Assembly: GCF_036246005.1 (NCBI RefSeq)
Contig: NZ_CP109171.1
Location: forward strand, 4,266,001-4,330,000
DNA from: Streptomyces sp. NBC_01723
Lineage (GTDB): Bacteria > Actinomycetota > Actinomycetes > Streptomycetales > Streptomycetaceae
Direction of reading: 5' to 3'
Length of the DNA: 64,000 nucleotides
A model generated the notes under the pieces. The model did not search any database, had not been told where the DNA came from, and was given only the letters and a program-made list of their open reading frames with translations. This document shows positions 17,356-25,710 of the stretch, piece by piece. A program made the translations under genes and the position numbers. Position 1 is the first letter of the stretch; each line of letters starts with the position of its first letter.

Positions 17356-17607
17356 GCGCTCGCGACCACGCCCCCGACGCGTGAGCAGCCAGGCGCCCAG
17401 CCCCCACACCAGGCCGGGCAGGACCGCGCCGACCACCGCCACGAGAGGTAGTTCCACGAGGGCGGCGCCGAAGTCCTGCCCGTTGTTCTCGAACTTGCGG
17501 CCCAGATGCCGCTGCGTGCGATCGGATGCTCCCCACAGCCACAAGGCCCCCAGGGCCCCCGCCGCCGAGACCACGCATCCACCACACGTCACCGCATCTC
17601 GCTTCAT
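17338..17607 (-). CDS. small two-TM membrane protein
   Basis: 89 aa. Two hydrophobic segments (about 10-28 CVVSAAGALGALWLW and 52-72 LPLVAVVGAVLPGLVWGLGAWLL) flank a loop with DRTQRHLGRKFENNGQDF; the C-terminus is Arg-rich. I do not recognise a family. The ATG at 17607 (MKRDAVTC) is preferred over an in-frame ATG 42 bases earlier because the latter would leave an Arg-rich tail without a clear site. It overlaps the P450 3' end on the opposite strand and lies 46 bases downstream of the ABC permease stop. Confidence 0.55.
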   Translation of the reverse strand: MKRDAVTCGGCVVSAAGALGALWLWGASDRTQRHLGRKFENNGQDFGAALVELPLVAVVGAVLPGLVWGLGAWLLTRRGRGRERSQVHG

Positions 17608-17653
17608 GCCCGTCAGGACGCCGAAGGCCCGCCCTCCGGTTCGCCGCACCGGC

Positions 17654-19261
17654 TCAGGTACTCACGTCCCGCCTCCGCAGCCCCGCCAGCCCCGCCGCCA
17701 CCAGCACCCCCGCGATCACCAGCAGCACCAGCACCGGTGACCAGCTCATCTCCCCGCCCGGCAGCTTCGGCAGATGACCGAACGGCGAGACGTCCAGCAC
17801 CGCCTGCGGCACGTCCAGCGCCGGTCCCACCCAGCCGAGCAGCAGCACCGCTCCCGCGATCCCCCAAGCGGCGACCGCGCCCCGCGGCAGCACCCCGTGC
17901 AGCAGCACCGCCGTCCCGCCGATCACCCACACCGCGGGCAGCTGCACGAGGCACGCGCCGAGGATCGCCCCGGCGTCCCGCCCGTAGCCGGCCGCGAAAC
18001 CGGCGCCGGCGAGCAGCATGATGAGCGCCGCGCCGCCGAAGGCGACGACGAGGTGTCCCGCCGCCCACCGCAGCCGCCCCACGGCGCCCGCGAGCACCGG
18101 CTCCGCGCGCCCGGACGTCTCCTCGCCGCTGAGCCGCAGTACCGACGCCACGACGTAGAGCGCGGCGACCAGCCCGAGCATCCCGACCATCGCCGACACG
18201 AACGCGTCGGTGATCCCGGCCTCCCCGCCCATCCGCTCGATGACCCGGCGGGCCTGCTCGTTGTCCCCGACCAGGTCCGCCGCGCCCTCCGTCATCCCGC
18301 CGTACACGAGACCGGCGAGGAGGAAGCCGACGCTCCAGCCGAGGACGCTGCCCCGTTGCAGCCGCCAGGCCAGCGCACCGGCCGTCGCCAGGCGACCGGT
18401 GGCCGGCCCCGGCCGGGTCGGCAGGAAGCTCATGCCCAGGTCCCGGCGCCCGGCGAGCCCGTAGGCCACCGCGCCCTGCACCACCGCCGCGCAGGCGATC
18501 AGCGCCAGCACCCACCACCGTTCGCCGGCGAAGGGGCGCAGGTTCTCCAGCCACCCCAACGGCGACAGCCACGTCAGCACCGACGAACCGTCGACCGTCG
18601 CGGAGTCACCGGCGGCGCGCAGCACGAAGGCCCCGCCCAGCACCCCGGCCGTCAGCCCCCGGGCCAGCCGCGCGCTCTCGGTCAACTGGGCGACGATCGC
18701 CGCCATGGTCGCGAAGAGCATCCCGACACCCGCGACGCCCAGCCCGAAGGCCACCGCGCCGGCCGCTCCCTGTCCGGCCAGTCCGGCGGTCACGAGCAGC
18801 CCGAGGGCGGCGTTCGCGACCGCCGCCGTGAGCAGGGCCGCCGTCAGCGAGGCGCGGCGGCCGACCATGCCGGAGGCGACGACCTCCTGCCGTCCGCTCT
18901 CCTCCTCGTCGCGGGTGTGCCGTACGACGACGAGCAGGCTCGTCACGGCGGCGAGCGCGGCGGCGTACACGCCGACCCGCCAGGCGGTGAGGGCGCCCAG
19001 GCTGTCGTCGAAGAGCGGACCGACCATGGCGCGCAGCGAGGAGTTGGTCTCCATCTGCCGTACCAGGTCGGCGCGTTCGGCGGCGGTGCCGTACAGGCCC
19101 TCGATGGTGCCCGGCATGGACAGGACCATGAGGGCGTTCACCGCGACCCAGACCGGGATCATCACCCGGTCCCGGCGCAGCGCGAACCGCAGCAGTGTGC
19201 CGGTGCCGGCCAGTTGGCGCGAGCTGCCCGGCCGTACCCCGAGGGCGGCGGTGGCGGTCAT
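17654..19261 (-). CDS. ABC-2 type exporter permease
   Basis: 535 aa with about 12 hydrophobic helices in two halves. The N-terminus [36 protein letters not shown] is typical of the large actinobacterial exporter permeases that partner a DrrA-like ATPase. [24 protein letters not shown] near 140 and [23 protein letters not shown] near 370 are the repeated EExGR-E loops of this family. Its ATG overlaps the ATPase stop (ATGA), so the two form one transporter. The cargo is unknown; the divergent regulator probably controls it. Confidence 0.85.
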   Translation of the reverse strand: MTATAALGVRPGSSRQLAGTGTLLRFALRRDRVMIPVWVAVNALMVLSMPGTIEGLYGTAAERADLVRQMETNSSLRAMVGPLFDDSLGALTAWRVGVYAAALAAVTSLLVVVRHTRDEEESGRQEVVASGMVGRRASLTAALLTAAVANAALGLLVTAGLAGQGAAGAVAFGLGVAGVGMLFATMAAIVAQLTESARLARGLTAGVLGGAFVLRAAGDSATVDGSSVLTWLSPLGWLENLRPFAGERWWVLALIACAAVVQGAVAYGLAGRRDLGMSFLPTRPGPATGRLATAGALAWRLQRGSVLGWSVGFLLAGLVYGGMTEGAADLVGDNEQARRVIERMGGEAGITDAFVSAMVGMLGLVAALYVVASVLRLSGEETSGRAEPVLAGAVGRLRWAAGHLVVAFGGAALIMLLAGAGFAAGYGRDAGAILGACLVQLPAVWVIGGTAVLLHGVLPRGAVAAWGIAGAVLLLGWVGPALDVPQAVLDVSPFGHLPKLPGGEMSWSPVLVLLVIAGVLVAAGLAGLRRRDVST

Positions 19262-20172
19262 CGCGCCGCCACCTCCTCGCCGACGGCGTCCTCGGCCTGG
19301 TAGTGCCGCAGGAACAGCTCCTCCAGCGTGGGCGGCGTCGACGTCAGCGACCGCACGCCCGACTCGCTCAGCGACCGGAGCACGGCGTCCAGTTTGTCGG
19401 TGTCGACCTGGAGCCGGACCCGGTGGCCCTGGACGTCGAGGTCGTGCACGCCGGGCAGGTGGGCCAGCCCGTCGGGGGCGCCCGCGAGTTCGGCGCTCAC
19501 GCTGGTGCGGGTCAGGTGGCGCAGCTCGGCGAGCGAGCCGCTCTCCACGGTCCGCCCCTTGCGGATGATGCTGACGCGGTCGCACAGCTCCTCGACCTCG
19601 CTCAGGATGTGGGAGGAGAGCAGCACCGTCCGGCCGCGCTCGCGCTCCTCGGCCACGCACCGCTGGAAGACCTCCTCCATCAACGGGTCGAGTCCGGAGG
19701 TGGGTTCGTCGAGGATCAGCAGGTCGACGTCGGAGGCGAAGGCGGCGACGAGCGCGACCTTCTGCCGGTTGCCCTTGGAGTACGTGCGCCCCTTCTTGGT
19801 CGGGTCCAGCTCGAACCGCTCGACCAGTTCCGCCCGGCGCGCCTTGTCCAGGCCGCCGCGCAGCCGCCCGTAGAGGTCGATGACCTCGCCGCCGGAGAGA
19901 TTGCGCCACAGGGTCACGTCGCCGGGCACGTAGGCGATCCGCCGGTGCGCCTCCACGGCGTCGGTCCACGGGTCGCGGCCCAGCACCTGGGCGGCGCCGG
20001 AGTCGCCGCGCAGCAGGCCGAGCAGGACGCGGATGGTGGTGGACTTGCCGGCGCCGTTGGGTCCGAGGAAGCCGTGCACCTCGCCCGTCTCGACCTCCAG
20101 ATCGAGCCCGTCCAGGGCGTGCGTCCGCCCGAACGACTTGTGGAGCCCGGAGACACTGATTGCCTTCGTCAT
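19258..20172 (-). CDS. ABC exporter ATP-binding protein
   Basis: 304 aa. Walker A is GPNGAGKST (about 37-45), the signature is YSKGNRQK (a variant of LSGGQ as in DrrA-type subunits), Walker B is [13 protein letters not shown], and the H loop is [13 protein letters not shown]-terminal regulatory domain follows residue 215. It should energise the permease encoded next to it. The ATG at 20172 follows a -10 box by seven bases and has no Shine-Dalgarno site, so the operon mRNA is probably leaderless. Confidence 0.92.
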   Translation of the reverse strand: MTKAISVSGLHKSFGRTHALDGLDLEVETGEVHGFLGPNGAGKSTTIRVLLGLLRGDSGAAQVLGRDPWTDAVEAHRRIAYVPGDVTLWRNLSGGEVIDLYGRLRGGLDKARRAELVERFELDPTKKGRTYSKGNRQKVALVAAFASDVDLLILDEPTSGLDPLMEEVFQRCVAEERERGRTVLLSSHILSEVEELCDRVSIIRKGRTVESGSLAELRHLTRTSVSAELAGAPDGLAHLPGVHDLDVQGHRVRLQVDTDKLDAVLRSLSESGVRSLTSTPPTLEELFLRHYQAEDAVGEEVAAR

Positions 20173-20179
20173 GATTTGG

Positions 20180-20185
20180 AAAGTA
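20180..20185 (-). promoter_or_regulatory. -10 box of the ABC exporter promoter
   Basis: On the minus strand TACTTT lies seven bases before the ATG at 20172. TTCACA lies 17 bases further upstream as a -35 candidate. Confidence 0.6.
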
Positions 20186-20192
20186 CATTCGT

Positions 20193-20208
20193 TTCACAAA
20201 TTTGTGAA
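20193..20208. promoter_or_regulatory. 16-bp perfect palindrome, probable repressor operator
   Basis: TTCACAAATTTGTGAA is its own reverse complement. It covers the proposed -35 and part of the spacer of the ABC promoter and lies 38 bases before the divergent MarR/GbsR-type gene. It is strikingly AT-rich for this genome. Binding here would block the exporter and possibly the regulator itself. Confidence 0.75.
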
Positions 20209-20245
20209 GTTAAGAAACCGTCAGGATGTGAGGGATGATCGAGGG

Positions 20246-20752
20246 ATGAGCGAAGCAGCGGAGGCGGGGGGAGCGGGGCGCGACCCCGAGGCGGTGTCGA
20301 AGTTCGTCGAAGGCTTCGCGGCCCAGCTCGTCGAGGCGGGGATGCAGCGGATGCCGGCCCGGGTCTTCGCCGCGCTGCTGGCCTCCGACTCGGGCTCGCT
20401 GACCTCGGCGGAACTGGGCGAGAGCCTCCAGGTCAGCCCGGCCGCCGTCTCCGGCGCCGTGCGCTACCTCTCGCAGCAGCACATGGTCTCCCGCGAGCGC
20501 GAACCCGGCTCCCGGCGGGAGCGGTACCGGGTGCACAGCAACCAGTGGTACGAGGCCCTCACCAACCGCGAAACCATCCTCAAGCGCTGGGAGAGCGCCC
20601 TGCGCGAGGGCGTCGCGAGCCTGGGCGCGGAGACCCCGGCGGGCCGCCGCATGTCGGAGACGCTGGCGTTCTTCGAGTTCGTCGACGACGAGATCGCCGC
20701 GATGATGGAACGCTGGCGCGTCCACCGGGAAAAGGTCTTCGGCACCCCCTGA
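20246..20752 (+). CDS. MarR/GbsR-type transcriptional regulator
   Basis: 168 aa. A winged-helix domain spans about 30-100 (RVFAALLASDSGSLTSAELGESLQVSPAAVSGAVRYL, then wing MVSREREPGSRRERYRV). The C-terminal helices (WESALREGVASLGAETPAGRRMSETLAFFEFVDDEIAAMMERW) are the dimerisation part of the GbsR/MarR group often paired with drug ABC exporters. It is divergent from the ABC exporter with the 16-bp palindrome between them, so autoregulated repression of the exporter is likely. The ATG at 20246 is chosen; an in-frame GTG slightly upstream is possible. Confidence 0.85.
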   Translation: MSEAAEAGGAGRDPEAVSKFVEGFAAQLVEAGMQRMPARVFAALLASDSGSLTSAELGESLQVSPAAVSGAVRYLSQQHMVSREREPGSRRERYRVHSNQWYEALTNRETILKRWESALREGVASLGAETPAGRRMSETLAFFEFVDDEIAAMMERWRVHREKVFGTP

Positions 20753-20793
20753 CCAGCCCGAACCGCCACCCGCCGACGGCGTAACGCCCCACC

Positions 20794-21030
20794 GAACCAC
20801 CGCCCCCCCGCCGACGGCGAGGACGCCCCACCGAACCACCGCCCCCCCGCCGACGGCGAGGACGCCCCACCGAACCACCGCCCCCCCGCCGACGGCGAGG
20901 ACGCCCCACCGAACCACCGCCCCCCCGCCGACGGCGAGGACGCCCCACCGAACCACCGCCCCCCCCCGCCGACGGCGAGGACGCCCCACCGAACCACCGC
21001 CCCCCCGCCGACGGCGAGGACGCCCCACCG
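20794..21030. repeat. 39-bp minisatellite, six units
   Basis: Units start at 20794, 20833, 20872, 20911, 20950 and 20991. Each has GAACCACCG, a run of C, then CCGACGGCGAGGACGCCCCACC. The spacing is 39 bp except before the last unit (41), where the C run is longer, which points to slippage. The array lies between convergent genes. Reverse-strand ORFs through it encode a 13-residue repeat and are not considered genes. The 358-base gap 20753-21110 holds this array and the hairpin at 21034. Confidence 0.9.
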
Positions 21031-21033
21031 GGG

Positions 21034-21077
21034 CCACCCGCACCCGACAACGAATGCCGCACGGGTGGTGCGGGTGG
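21034..21077. terminator. hairpin between convergent genes
   Basis: CCACCCGCACC (21034-21044) is the exact complement of 21067-21077, with a 22-base loop. It can serve both the regulator (+) and the kinase-like gene (-). Confidence 0.5.
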
Positions 21078-21110
21078 GAACGACGAACGCCGAAGGCGAA
21101 GCCGAGGCGT

Positions 21111-22028
21111 CTACCCCACCGGCAACGTCAACCCCCACGCCCCCTCCCGCACCGTCCACGTCCGCGTCCGCACCGGCCCCGAAACCACCGCATCCGCGCG
21201 ATAGCGAAAGTGCGCCCCCGACACCGTCACCGTCCGCCCACTCCCCGTAAGCGGAACCGCCGCCGACTCCGCCCCCACGGGCACCGGACGCACCTCCACC
21301 ACCGCCATCCCCGCAGGGCCCGGTATCAGCGACACCGCCTCGACCGGCTGATCGAGATCGACCAGCGTCTCCCCGTCGATCTCGACCCGCAGCCGGGCCG
21401 GCCCGGCCACCCCCGGCACCACCGCGGCCCGGGCGGGACGCGAGGACGCGAGGGTCCGCACGAGCGACTGGCAGGTCCGCAGCCAGGGACGGCCCACCCC
21501 GGGTTCCCCGCGCACCGCGTACGCGTCCTCGCGGCGTTCCTGAGCCCCACCCGCGCCCACCGGCGGAATCCCCACCGCCCCCAGCACCACGCCGTCGCTG
21601 TCGTCGACGAGCAGGTCGAGGCGCCGTTCCGCGCCGTCCAGCACGGCCCGGGCCGCCGCCACCGCCCCGGTGGGCAGCCCCAGGGACCGGGCGAGGCCCA
21701 GCGCCGACCCCACCGGCACCACCGACAGCGCGCACCCCGCCAGCTCCCGCCGCCGGTGCAGCAGGCCCACCGCCCGCAGCAGCGCGCCGTCGTCGCCGAC
21801 CACCACGGGCCGCCGCGAACCACGCCGTCCGAGCGCCCGCGCGAACTCCTCCGGACCGTCCGGCAGACACACCTTCGTACCCGCCGCACCCGCGCTGAGC
21901 ACGTCTTTCGCGATCCGGACGGACTCCCCGTCGGCCCTCCGGGCGAGCGGATCGACGACCACCAGAAGCTGGTCGGGCCTCGCGGAGGAGTTCGCGGAAG
22001 AGCTCACGGAAGTCGCCACCTCGGCCAT
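21111..22028 (-). CDS. diacylglycerol kinase catalytic-domain-like protein
   Basis: 305 aa. [24 protein letters not shown] at the N-terminus and [45 protein letters not shown] near 65-110 follow the DAGK/LCB5 pattern (GGDGT then P-GTGNDLAR). Here the usual GGDGT is VGDDGAL and GTGNDLAR is GSALGLAR, so nucleotide-binding residues differ and activity is doubtful. The C-terminal half is beta-rich as in YegS-type kinases. The ATG at 22028 is preferred to upstream in-frame starts that cross the purA leader hairpin. It is divergent from purA. Confidence 0.6.
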   Translation of the reverse strand: MAEVATSVSSSANSSARPDQLLVVVDPLARRADGESVRIAKDVLSAGAAGTKVCLPDGPEEFARALGRRGSRRPVVVGDDGALLRAVGLLHRRRELAGCALSVVPVGSALGLARSLGLPTGAVAAARAVLDGAERRLDLLVDDSDGVVLGAVGIPPVGAGGAQERREDAYAVRGEPGVGRPWLRTCQSLVRTLASSRPARAAVVPGVAGPARLRVEIDGETLVDLDQPVEAVSLIPGPAGMAVVEVRPVPVGAESAAVPLTGSGRTVTVSGAHFRYRADAVVSGPVRTRTWTVREGAWGLTLPVG

Positions 22029-22061
22029 GCCTCGCTTCCTCGGGTAGCATCTTTGTGCAAG

Positions 22062-22089
22062 AGCCCCTTGCGCTATTGCGCCAGGGGCT
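22062..22089 (+). promoter_or_regulatory. hairpin in the purA leader
   Basis: AGCCCCT-T-GCGC-tatt-GCGC-C-AGGGGCT forms a 7-bp plus 4-bp stem with one mismatch. A TAGCAT box at 22045-22050 could start a transcript just ahead of it, putting the hairpin at the 5' end of a leader of about 150 bases. It could be an attenuator, an mRNA-stabilising stem, or a leftover terminator. Confidence 0.45.
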
Positions 22090-22213
22090 TCGTCTATTCC
22101 GGGGCATCCGGTCCGACGGTTGGCGGCCAACGACGGTCGCGGTGTACGTGGCTCAAGACCGCCGCGTACTCCCTCGACCTTGGACATGCCCCGCCCGGAA
22201 GGGGTGTACGCGC

Positions 22214-23497
22214 GTGCCCGCACTTGTGCTGCTCGGTGCTCAGTGGGGTGACGAAGGCAAGGGAAAGGCGACGGACCTGCTCGGTGGTTCCGTCGACTAT
22301 GTGGTGCGCTACCAGGGCGGCAACAACGCCGGCCACACGGTAGTCGTGGGCGATCAGAAGTACGCCCTTCACCTGCTCCCTTCCGGAATCCTGTCTCCCG
22401 GCTGTACGCCGGTCATCGGTAACGGTGTCGTTGTCGACCCGTCGGTCCTGTTCTCCGAGCTGAGCGGGCTGAACGAGCGCGGCGTCGACACGTCCAAGCT
22501 CCTGATCAGCGGAAACGCGCACATCATCACGCCGTACAACGTGACCGTCGACAAGGTGACGGAACGCTTCCTCGGCAAGCGCAAGATCGGCACCACCGGC
22601 CGCGGCATCGGACCGACCTACGCCGACAAGATCAACCGCGTCGGCATCCGCGTCCAGGACCTCTACGACGAGTCGATCCTCACCCAGAAGGTCGAGGCGG
22701 CGCTGGACGTCAAGAACCAGATGCTCACCAAGCTCTACAACCGCCGGGCGATCGCCACCGGCCAGGTCGTCGAGGAGCTGCTGGGCTACGCGGGCAAGCT
22801 CGCCCCGTACGTCGCCGACACCGTCCTGGTCCTCAACCAGGCCCTCGACGACGACAAGGTGGTCCTCTTCGAGGGCGGCCAGGGCACGCTGCTCGACATC
22901 GACCACGGCACGTACCCCTTCGTCACCTCCTCGAACCCGACCGCGGGCGGCGCCTGCACCGGCGCCGGCGTGGGCCCGACGAAGATCAGCCGGGTCATCG
23001 GCATCCTCAAGGCGTACACGACCCGCGTCGGCGCCGGTCCCTTCCCGACCGAGCTGTTCGACGAGGACGGCGAGGCCCTGCGCCGCATCGGCGGCGAGCG
23101 GGGCGTCACCACCGGCCGCGACCGGCGCTGCGGCTGGTTCGACGCGGTGATCGCCCGCTACGCCACCCGCGTCAACGGCCTCACCGACTTCTTCCTCACC
23201 AAGCTCGACGTCCTCACCGGCTGGGAGCAGATCCCGGTCTGTGTGGCGTACGAGATCGACGGCAAGCGCGTCGAGGAGCTGCCGTACTCGCAGTCCGACT
23301 TCCACCACGCGAAGCCGGTCTACGAGACGCTGCCCGGCTGGAGCGAGGACATCACCAAGGCGAAGTCCTTCTCCGACCTGCCGAAGAACGCCCAGGCGTA
23401 CGTGAAGGCGCTGGAGGAGATGTCCGGCGCCCCGATCTCCGCGATCGGCGTGGGCCCGGGCCGGGACGAGACGATCGAGGTCAAGTCGTTCCTGTAG
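22214..23497 (+). CDS. purA: adenylosuccinate synthetase
   Basis: 427 aa, the standard length. It joins IMP and aspartate with GTP to make adenylosuccinate, the committed step to AMP, in the cytoplasm. Visible are the P-loop region [18 protein letters not shown] with catalytic Asp and the [11 protein letters not shown]is, the TTGRGIGP segment near 130, and [15 protein letters not shown] sequence ([13 protein letters not shown]) near 300. The start is GTG with GGAAGGGG about eight bases upstream; a 53-codon ORF extension runs into the leader hairpin. Confidence 0.96.
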   Translation: MPALVLLGAQWGDEGKGKATDLLGGSVDYVVRYQGGNNAGHTVVVGDQKYALHLLPSGILSPGCTPVIGNGVVVDPSVLFSELSGLNERGVDTSKLLISGNAHIITPYNVTVDKVTERFLGKRKIGTTGRGIGPTYADKINRVGIRVQDLYDESILTQKVEAALDVKNQMLTKLYNRRAIATGQVVEELLGYAGKLAPYVADTVLVLNQALDDDKVVLFEGGQGTLLDIDHGTYPFVTSSNPTAGGACTGAGVGPTKISRVIGILKAYTTRVGAGPFPTELFDEDGEALRRIGGERGVTTGRDRRCGWFDAVIARYATRVNGLTDFFLTKLDVLTGWEQIPVCVAYEIDGKRVEELPYSQSDFHHAKPVYETLPGWSEDITKAKSFSDLPKNAQAYVKALEEMSGAPISAIGVGPGRDETIEVKSFL

Positions 23498-23563
23498 GAG
23501 ACTGTGGGCGGCTGTAGGAGACCGCGGGAATCCGCGGACGTAGGGCGACGGAGCGAGTGGAAC

Positions 23564-24085
23564 ATGCGGATCGGCAACCCCCTCCCCGTCGCCCTGCGCC
23601 GAAAGCCCACCACCCGGACCTGGATCTGGCTGACCGTCGCCGTCGTCGCCGTGACCGGCGGGCTCTTCTACGTCGACGGCCACCGCGTCTCCGCCGCCCC
23701 GCACGCGGACGACGCCAAGTGCGACAAGGTCGTCTCCCGCCTGCCGGACGACATACCCGGCGCCTCCCGCGACTGGGCCCTGGGCGACGGGGTCGCGTCC
23801 TGGGGCGGCCAGAAGGCGGTCTTCCGGTGCGGCGCCGAGGAACTGCCGCCGAACATCAACCTCTGCGTCACCGTCGACGGCGTCGACTGGGTCCTGGACG
23901 AGGACCGGCTGAAGCGCGACGGCGTGAGCGTGCTGCGGACGTACGGCCGCTCGCCGGCCGTGGAGTTCACGTACGACGGCCCGCGCGAGGAGGTGGGCGG
24001 CATCCTCACCGCGCTCGACCCCGCCGTGCGGTGGATCCCGCAGCAGCGCAAGTGCATCGGCCTGGACGACGCCGACGTCCTGTAG
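23564..24085 (+). CDS. membrane-anchored DUF3515-like protein
   Basis: 173 aa. One N-terminal hydrophobic helix (about 18-37, IWLTVAVVAVTGGLFYVDG) is followed by an extracytoplasmic domain. CDKVVSRLPDDIPG, ASWGGQKAVFRCG, VDGVDWVLDEDR and AVEFTYDGP resemble my recollection of the actinobacterial DUF3515 pattern (LP--L-G, W-G---V-LRCG, V-GVDW). Paired cysteines (C49, C91, C106, C166 approximately) could form disulfides. No function is known. The ATG at 23564 is taken as start because the membrane helix follows soon after. Confidence 0.6.
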   Translation: MRIGNPLPVALRRKPTTRTWIWLTVAVVAVTGGLFYVDGHRVSAAPHADDAKCDKVVSRLPDDIPGASRDWALGDGVASWGGQKAVFRCGAEELPPNINLCVTVDGVDWVLDEDRLKRDGVSVLRTYGRSPAVEFTYDGPREEVGGILTALDPAVRWIPQQRKCIGLDDADVL

Positions 24086-24144
24086 CCCTTCGTTCGGCCC
24101 CCTCCGCCGGGCGCCGGCCCGGTCGGTGGTGTCGGATTTGGGGC

Positions 24145-24342
24145 ATGACCGACCGCTACATCGCCGCTTCCTGCCAGGGCCCGTACGGCGGCACCGGGCC
24201 AGGCGACTGCGGCGACCCGGTCCGCTTCGAGGTCGCCCGGCATCTGCGCACGCCGCTGCGCGTGTGCCCCGTACACCTGGGCCCCTCGCTGCTGCTGGCC
24301 GAGGGCGTGCTGTGGCCGCCGGGGATCACCCTGGTGCGGTGA
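24145..24342 (+). CDS. small Cys-containing protein
   Basis: 65 aa, not assigned to a family. It has C10, C22, C41 and H44 (CPVH), a pattern that could bind a metal, and a hydrophobic patch LLLAEGVLW near the C-terminus. The ATG lacks a strong Shine-Dalgarno site, though codon use is typical of real Streptomyces genes. It lies 59 bases after the DUF3515-like gene and 95 before the sigma factor gene. Confidence 0.5.
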   Translation: MTDRYIAASCQGPYGGTGPGDCGDPVRFEVARHLRTPLRVCPVHLGPSLLLAEGVLWPPGITLVR

Positions 24343-24437
24343 GAAGGCGGGAGGCCGCCGTCAGAGCGCGCACGCCTGAGTGGTTCACTGGGGTGGCCCG
24401 CCCACGAGGACGCGGGGACGGGGAGGGAAGCCGTACG

Positions 24438-25331
24438 GTGCCCGGACGATTCGACGACATGGCACGTCAGTTCGAGTTGGATCGGCCCCGGCTGCGAGCG
24501 GTCGCGTACCGGATCCTCGGCTCCCTCGGCGAGGCCGACGACGCCCTCCAGGACGCCTGGCTGCGCGCCGACCGCACGGACACCTCCGACGTGGCGAACC
24601 CCTCAGGCTGGCTCACCACGGTCGTCGCCCGGGTCTGCCTCAACATGCTCCGCGCCCGCGCGGGCCGCCGCGAGGAGCCGCTGGAGGACGTGCTCCCCGG
24701 GCCCCGGTCCGGCGCACGGTCCGGCCCCCGGCCGGTCGATCCGGAGGAGGAGGCCCAGCTCGCCGACTCCGTCGGGATCGCGCTGCTGATCGTCCTGGAC
24801 ACCCTGGGCCCCGCCGAACGGCTCGCGTTCGTGCTGCACGACATGTTCGACGTGCCCTTCGGCGACATCGCCGAGATGCTCGACAAGACCCCCGCGGCCA
24901 CCCGCCAGCTGGCCAGCCGCGCCCGCCGCCGGGTCCGGGGCGTCCCCGCGCCGGTCGCCGACCCGCCCCGCCGGCGCCGCGCGGTCGACGCCTACCTGGC
25001 GGCCACCCGCGGCGGCGACTTCGACGCGCTGGTCTCGCTGCTCCACCCGGACGTCGTCCTGCGCGCCGACGCCGCGGTCATCCCGACGGCCGAGCCCGTC
25101 ACCATGTCCGGCATGGAGCCGGTGGCCAGGGGAGCGATGGCCTCGATGGCCAGGGCGCGGTCCGCCGCCGTCGTCCTCGTCGACGGCCTGGCCGGCATCG
25201 CGACCGCCGCACACGGCCGGCTGGGCGTGGTCCTCCGCTTCACCTTCGCGGACGACGACCGCATCACCGGCATCGACGTGATCGCGGAACCGGAACGCCT
25301 GAACGAACTGGACATCACGGGCGTAAGCTGA
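24438..25331 (+). CDS. ECF sigma factor, SigJ/ECF41-like with SnoaL-like tail
   Basis: 297 aa. Region 2 is seen in RLRAVAYRILGSLGEADDALQDAWLRAD (about 15-45) and region 4 in LIVLDTLGPAERLAFVLHDMFDVPFGDIAEMLDKTPAATRQLASRARRRV (about 115-165). The C-terminal 110 residues (DAYLAATRGGDFDALVSLLHPDVVL onward) match the SnoaL/NTF2-like extension of ECF41 sigma factors, which is known to modulate activity in place of an anti-sigma factor. The GTG at 24438 has GGAGGG about nine bases upstream; ATG 24459 is an alternative. The usual ECF41 partner (a carboxymuconolactone decarboxylase-like or oxidoreductase gene) is not adjacent. Confidence 0.85.
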   Translation: MPGRFDDMARQFELDRPRLRAVAYRILGSLGEADDALQDAWLRADRTDTSDVANPSGWLTTVVARVCLNMLRARAGRREEPLEDVLPGPRSGARSGPRPVDPEEEAQLADSVGIALLIVLDTLGPAERLAFVLHDMFDVPFGDIAEMLDKTPAATRQLASRARRRVRGVPAPVADPPRRRRAVDAYLAATRGGDFDALVSLLHPDVVLRADAAVIPTAEPVTMSGMEPVARGAMASMARARSAAVVLVDGLAGIATAAHGRLGVVLRFTFADDDRITGIDVIAEPERLNELDITGVS

Positions 25332-25335
25332 GGGC

Positions 25336-25377
25336 GTACACGCTGAGTTCGTGCACGCTGGGTTCGTACACGTCGCG
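25336..25377. repeat. 15-bp direct repeats upstream of a small gene
   Basis: GTACACGCTGAGTTC (25336-25350) and GTGCACGCTGGGTTC (25351-25365) are followed by a partial third copy. They lie between the sigma factor stop and the gene at 25400 and could be protein-binding iterons. Confidence 0.5.
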
Positions 25378-25399
25378 TCGGTAGAAGAAGGTGAGTGCG

Positions 25400-25690
25400 A
25401 TGCGCGTGCTGCTCAAGGCGACGCTGGACACGGAGAAGGCGAACGAGGCGCTCCGCAGCGGAAAGCTGCCCGAGCTGATCAGCCGGACGCTCGACCACGT
25501 CAAGCCGGAGGCCGCCTACTTCGGCCCCCTGGGCGGTCGGCGGACGGCCCTGATGGTCTTCGACATGCAGGACAGCTCGGAGCTGCCGTCCACCGGCGAG
25601 CCGTTCTTCACCGAGCTGAACGCCGAGGTCGAGGTGTCTCCGATCATGAACGCCGACGATCTGCGCAAGGGCCTCTCCCAGCTCGGCTGA
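25400..25690 (+). CDS. small conserved protein of unknown function
   Basis: 96 aa, soluble, no family recognised with confidence. The pattern MRVLLKATLDTEKANEALRSGKLPELI, then AYFGPLGGRRTALMVFDMQDSSELPSTGEPFF suggests a ferredoxin-like (dimeric alpha/beta barrel) fold with alternating strands and helices. GAAGGTGAG lies eight bases before the ATG, and an in-frame ATG nine bases upstream is less well placed. It is convergent with the gene at 25711. Confidence 0.65.
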   Translation: MRVLLKATLDTEKANEALRSGKLPELISRTLDHVKPEAAYFGPLGGRRTALMVFDMQDSSELPSTGEPFFTELNAEVEVSPIMNADDLRKGLSQLG

Positions 25691-25710
25691 CCGGCGCCGG
25701 ACGGCCCCGG

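Noticed and set aside
20763..21030. 39-bp array considered as a CRISPR
   Set aside because: There are no unique spacers; the whole 39-bp unit repeats.
20464..22107. 547-codon minus-strand ORF with a 13-residue repeat through the minisatellite
   Set aside because: It is a frame shadow: its repeat part is just the translated 39-bp minisatellite and the rest is antisense or off-frame to the kinase-like gene, with Arg/Gly-rich composition.
24126..25331. 401-codon ORF fusing the small Cys protein region to the sigma factor
   Set aside because: The upstream part is off-frame to the 65-aa gene at 24145 and Arg/Pro-rich; the sigma factor begins at GTG 24438 with a ribosome site.
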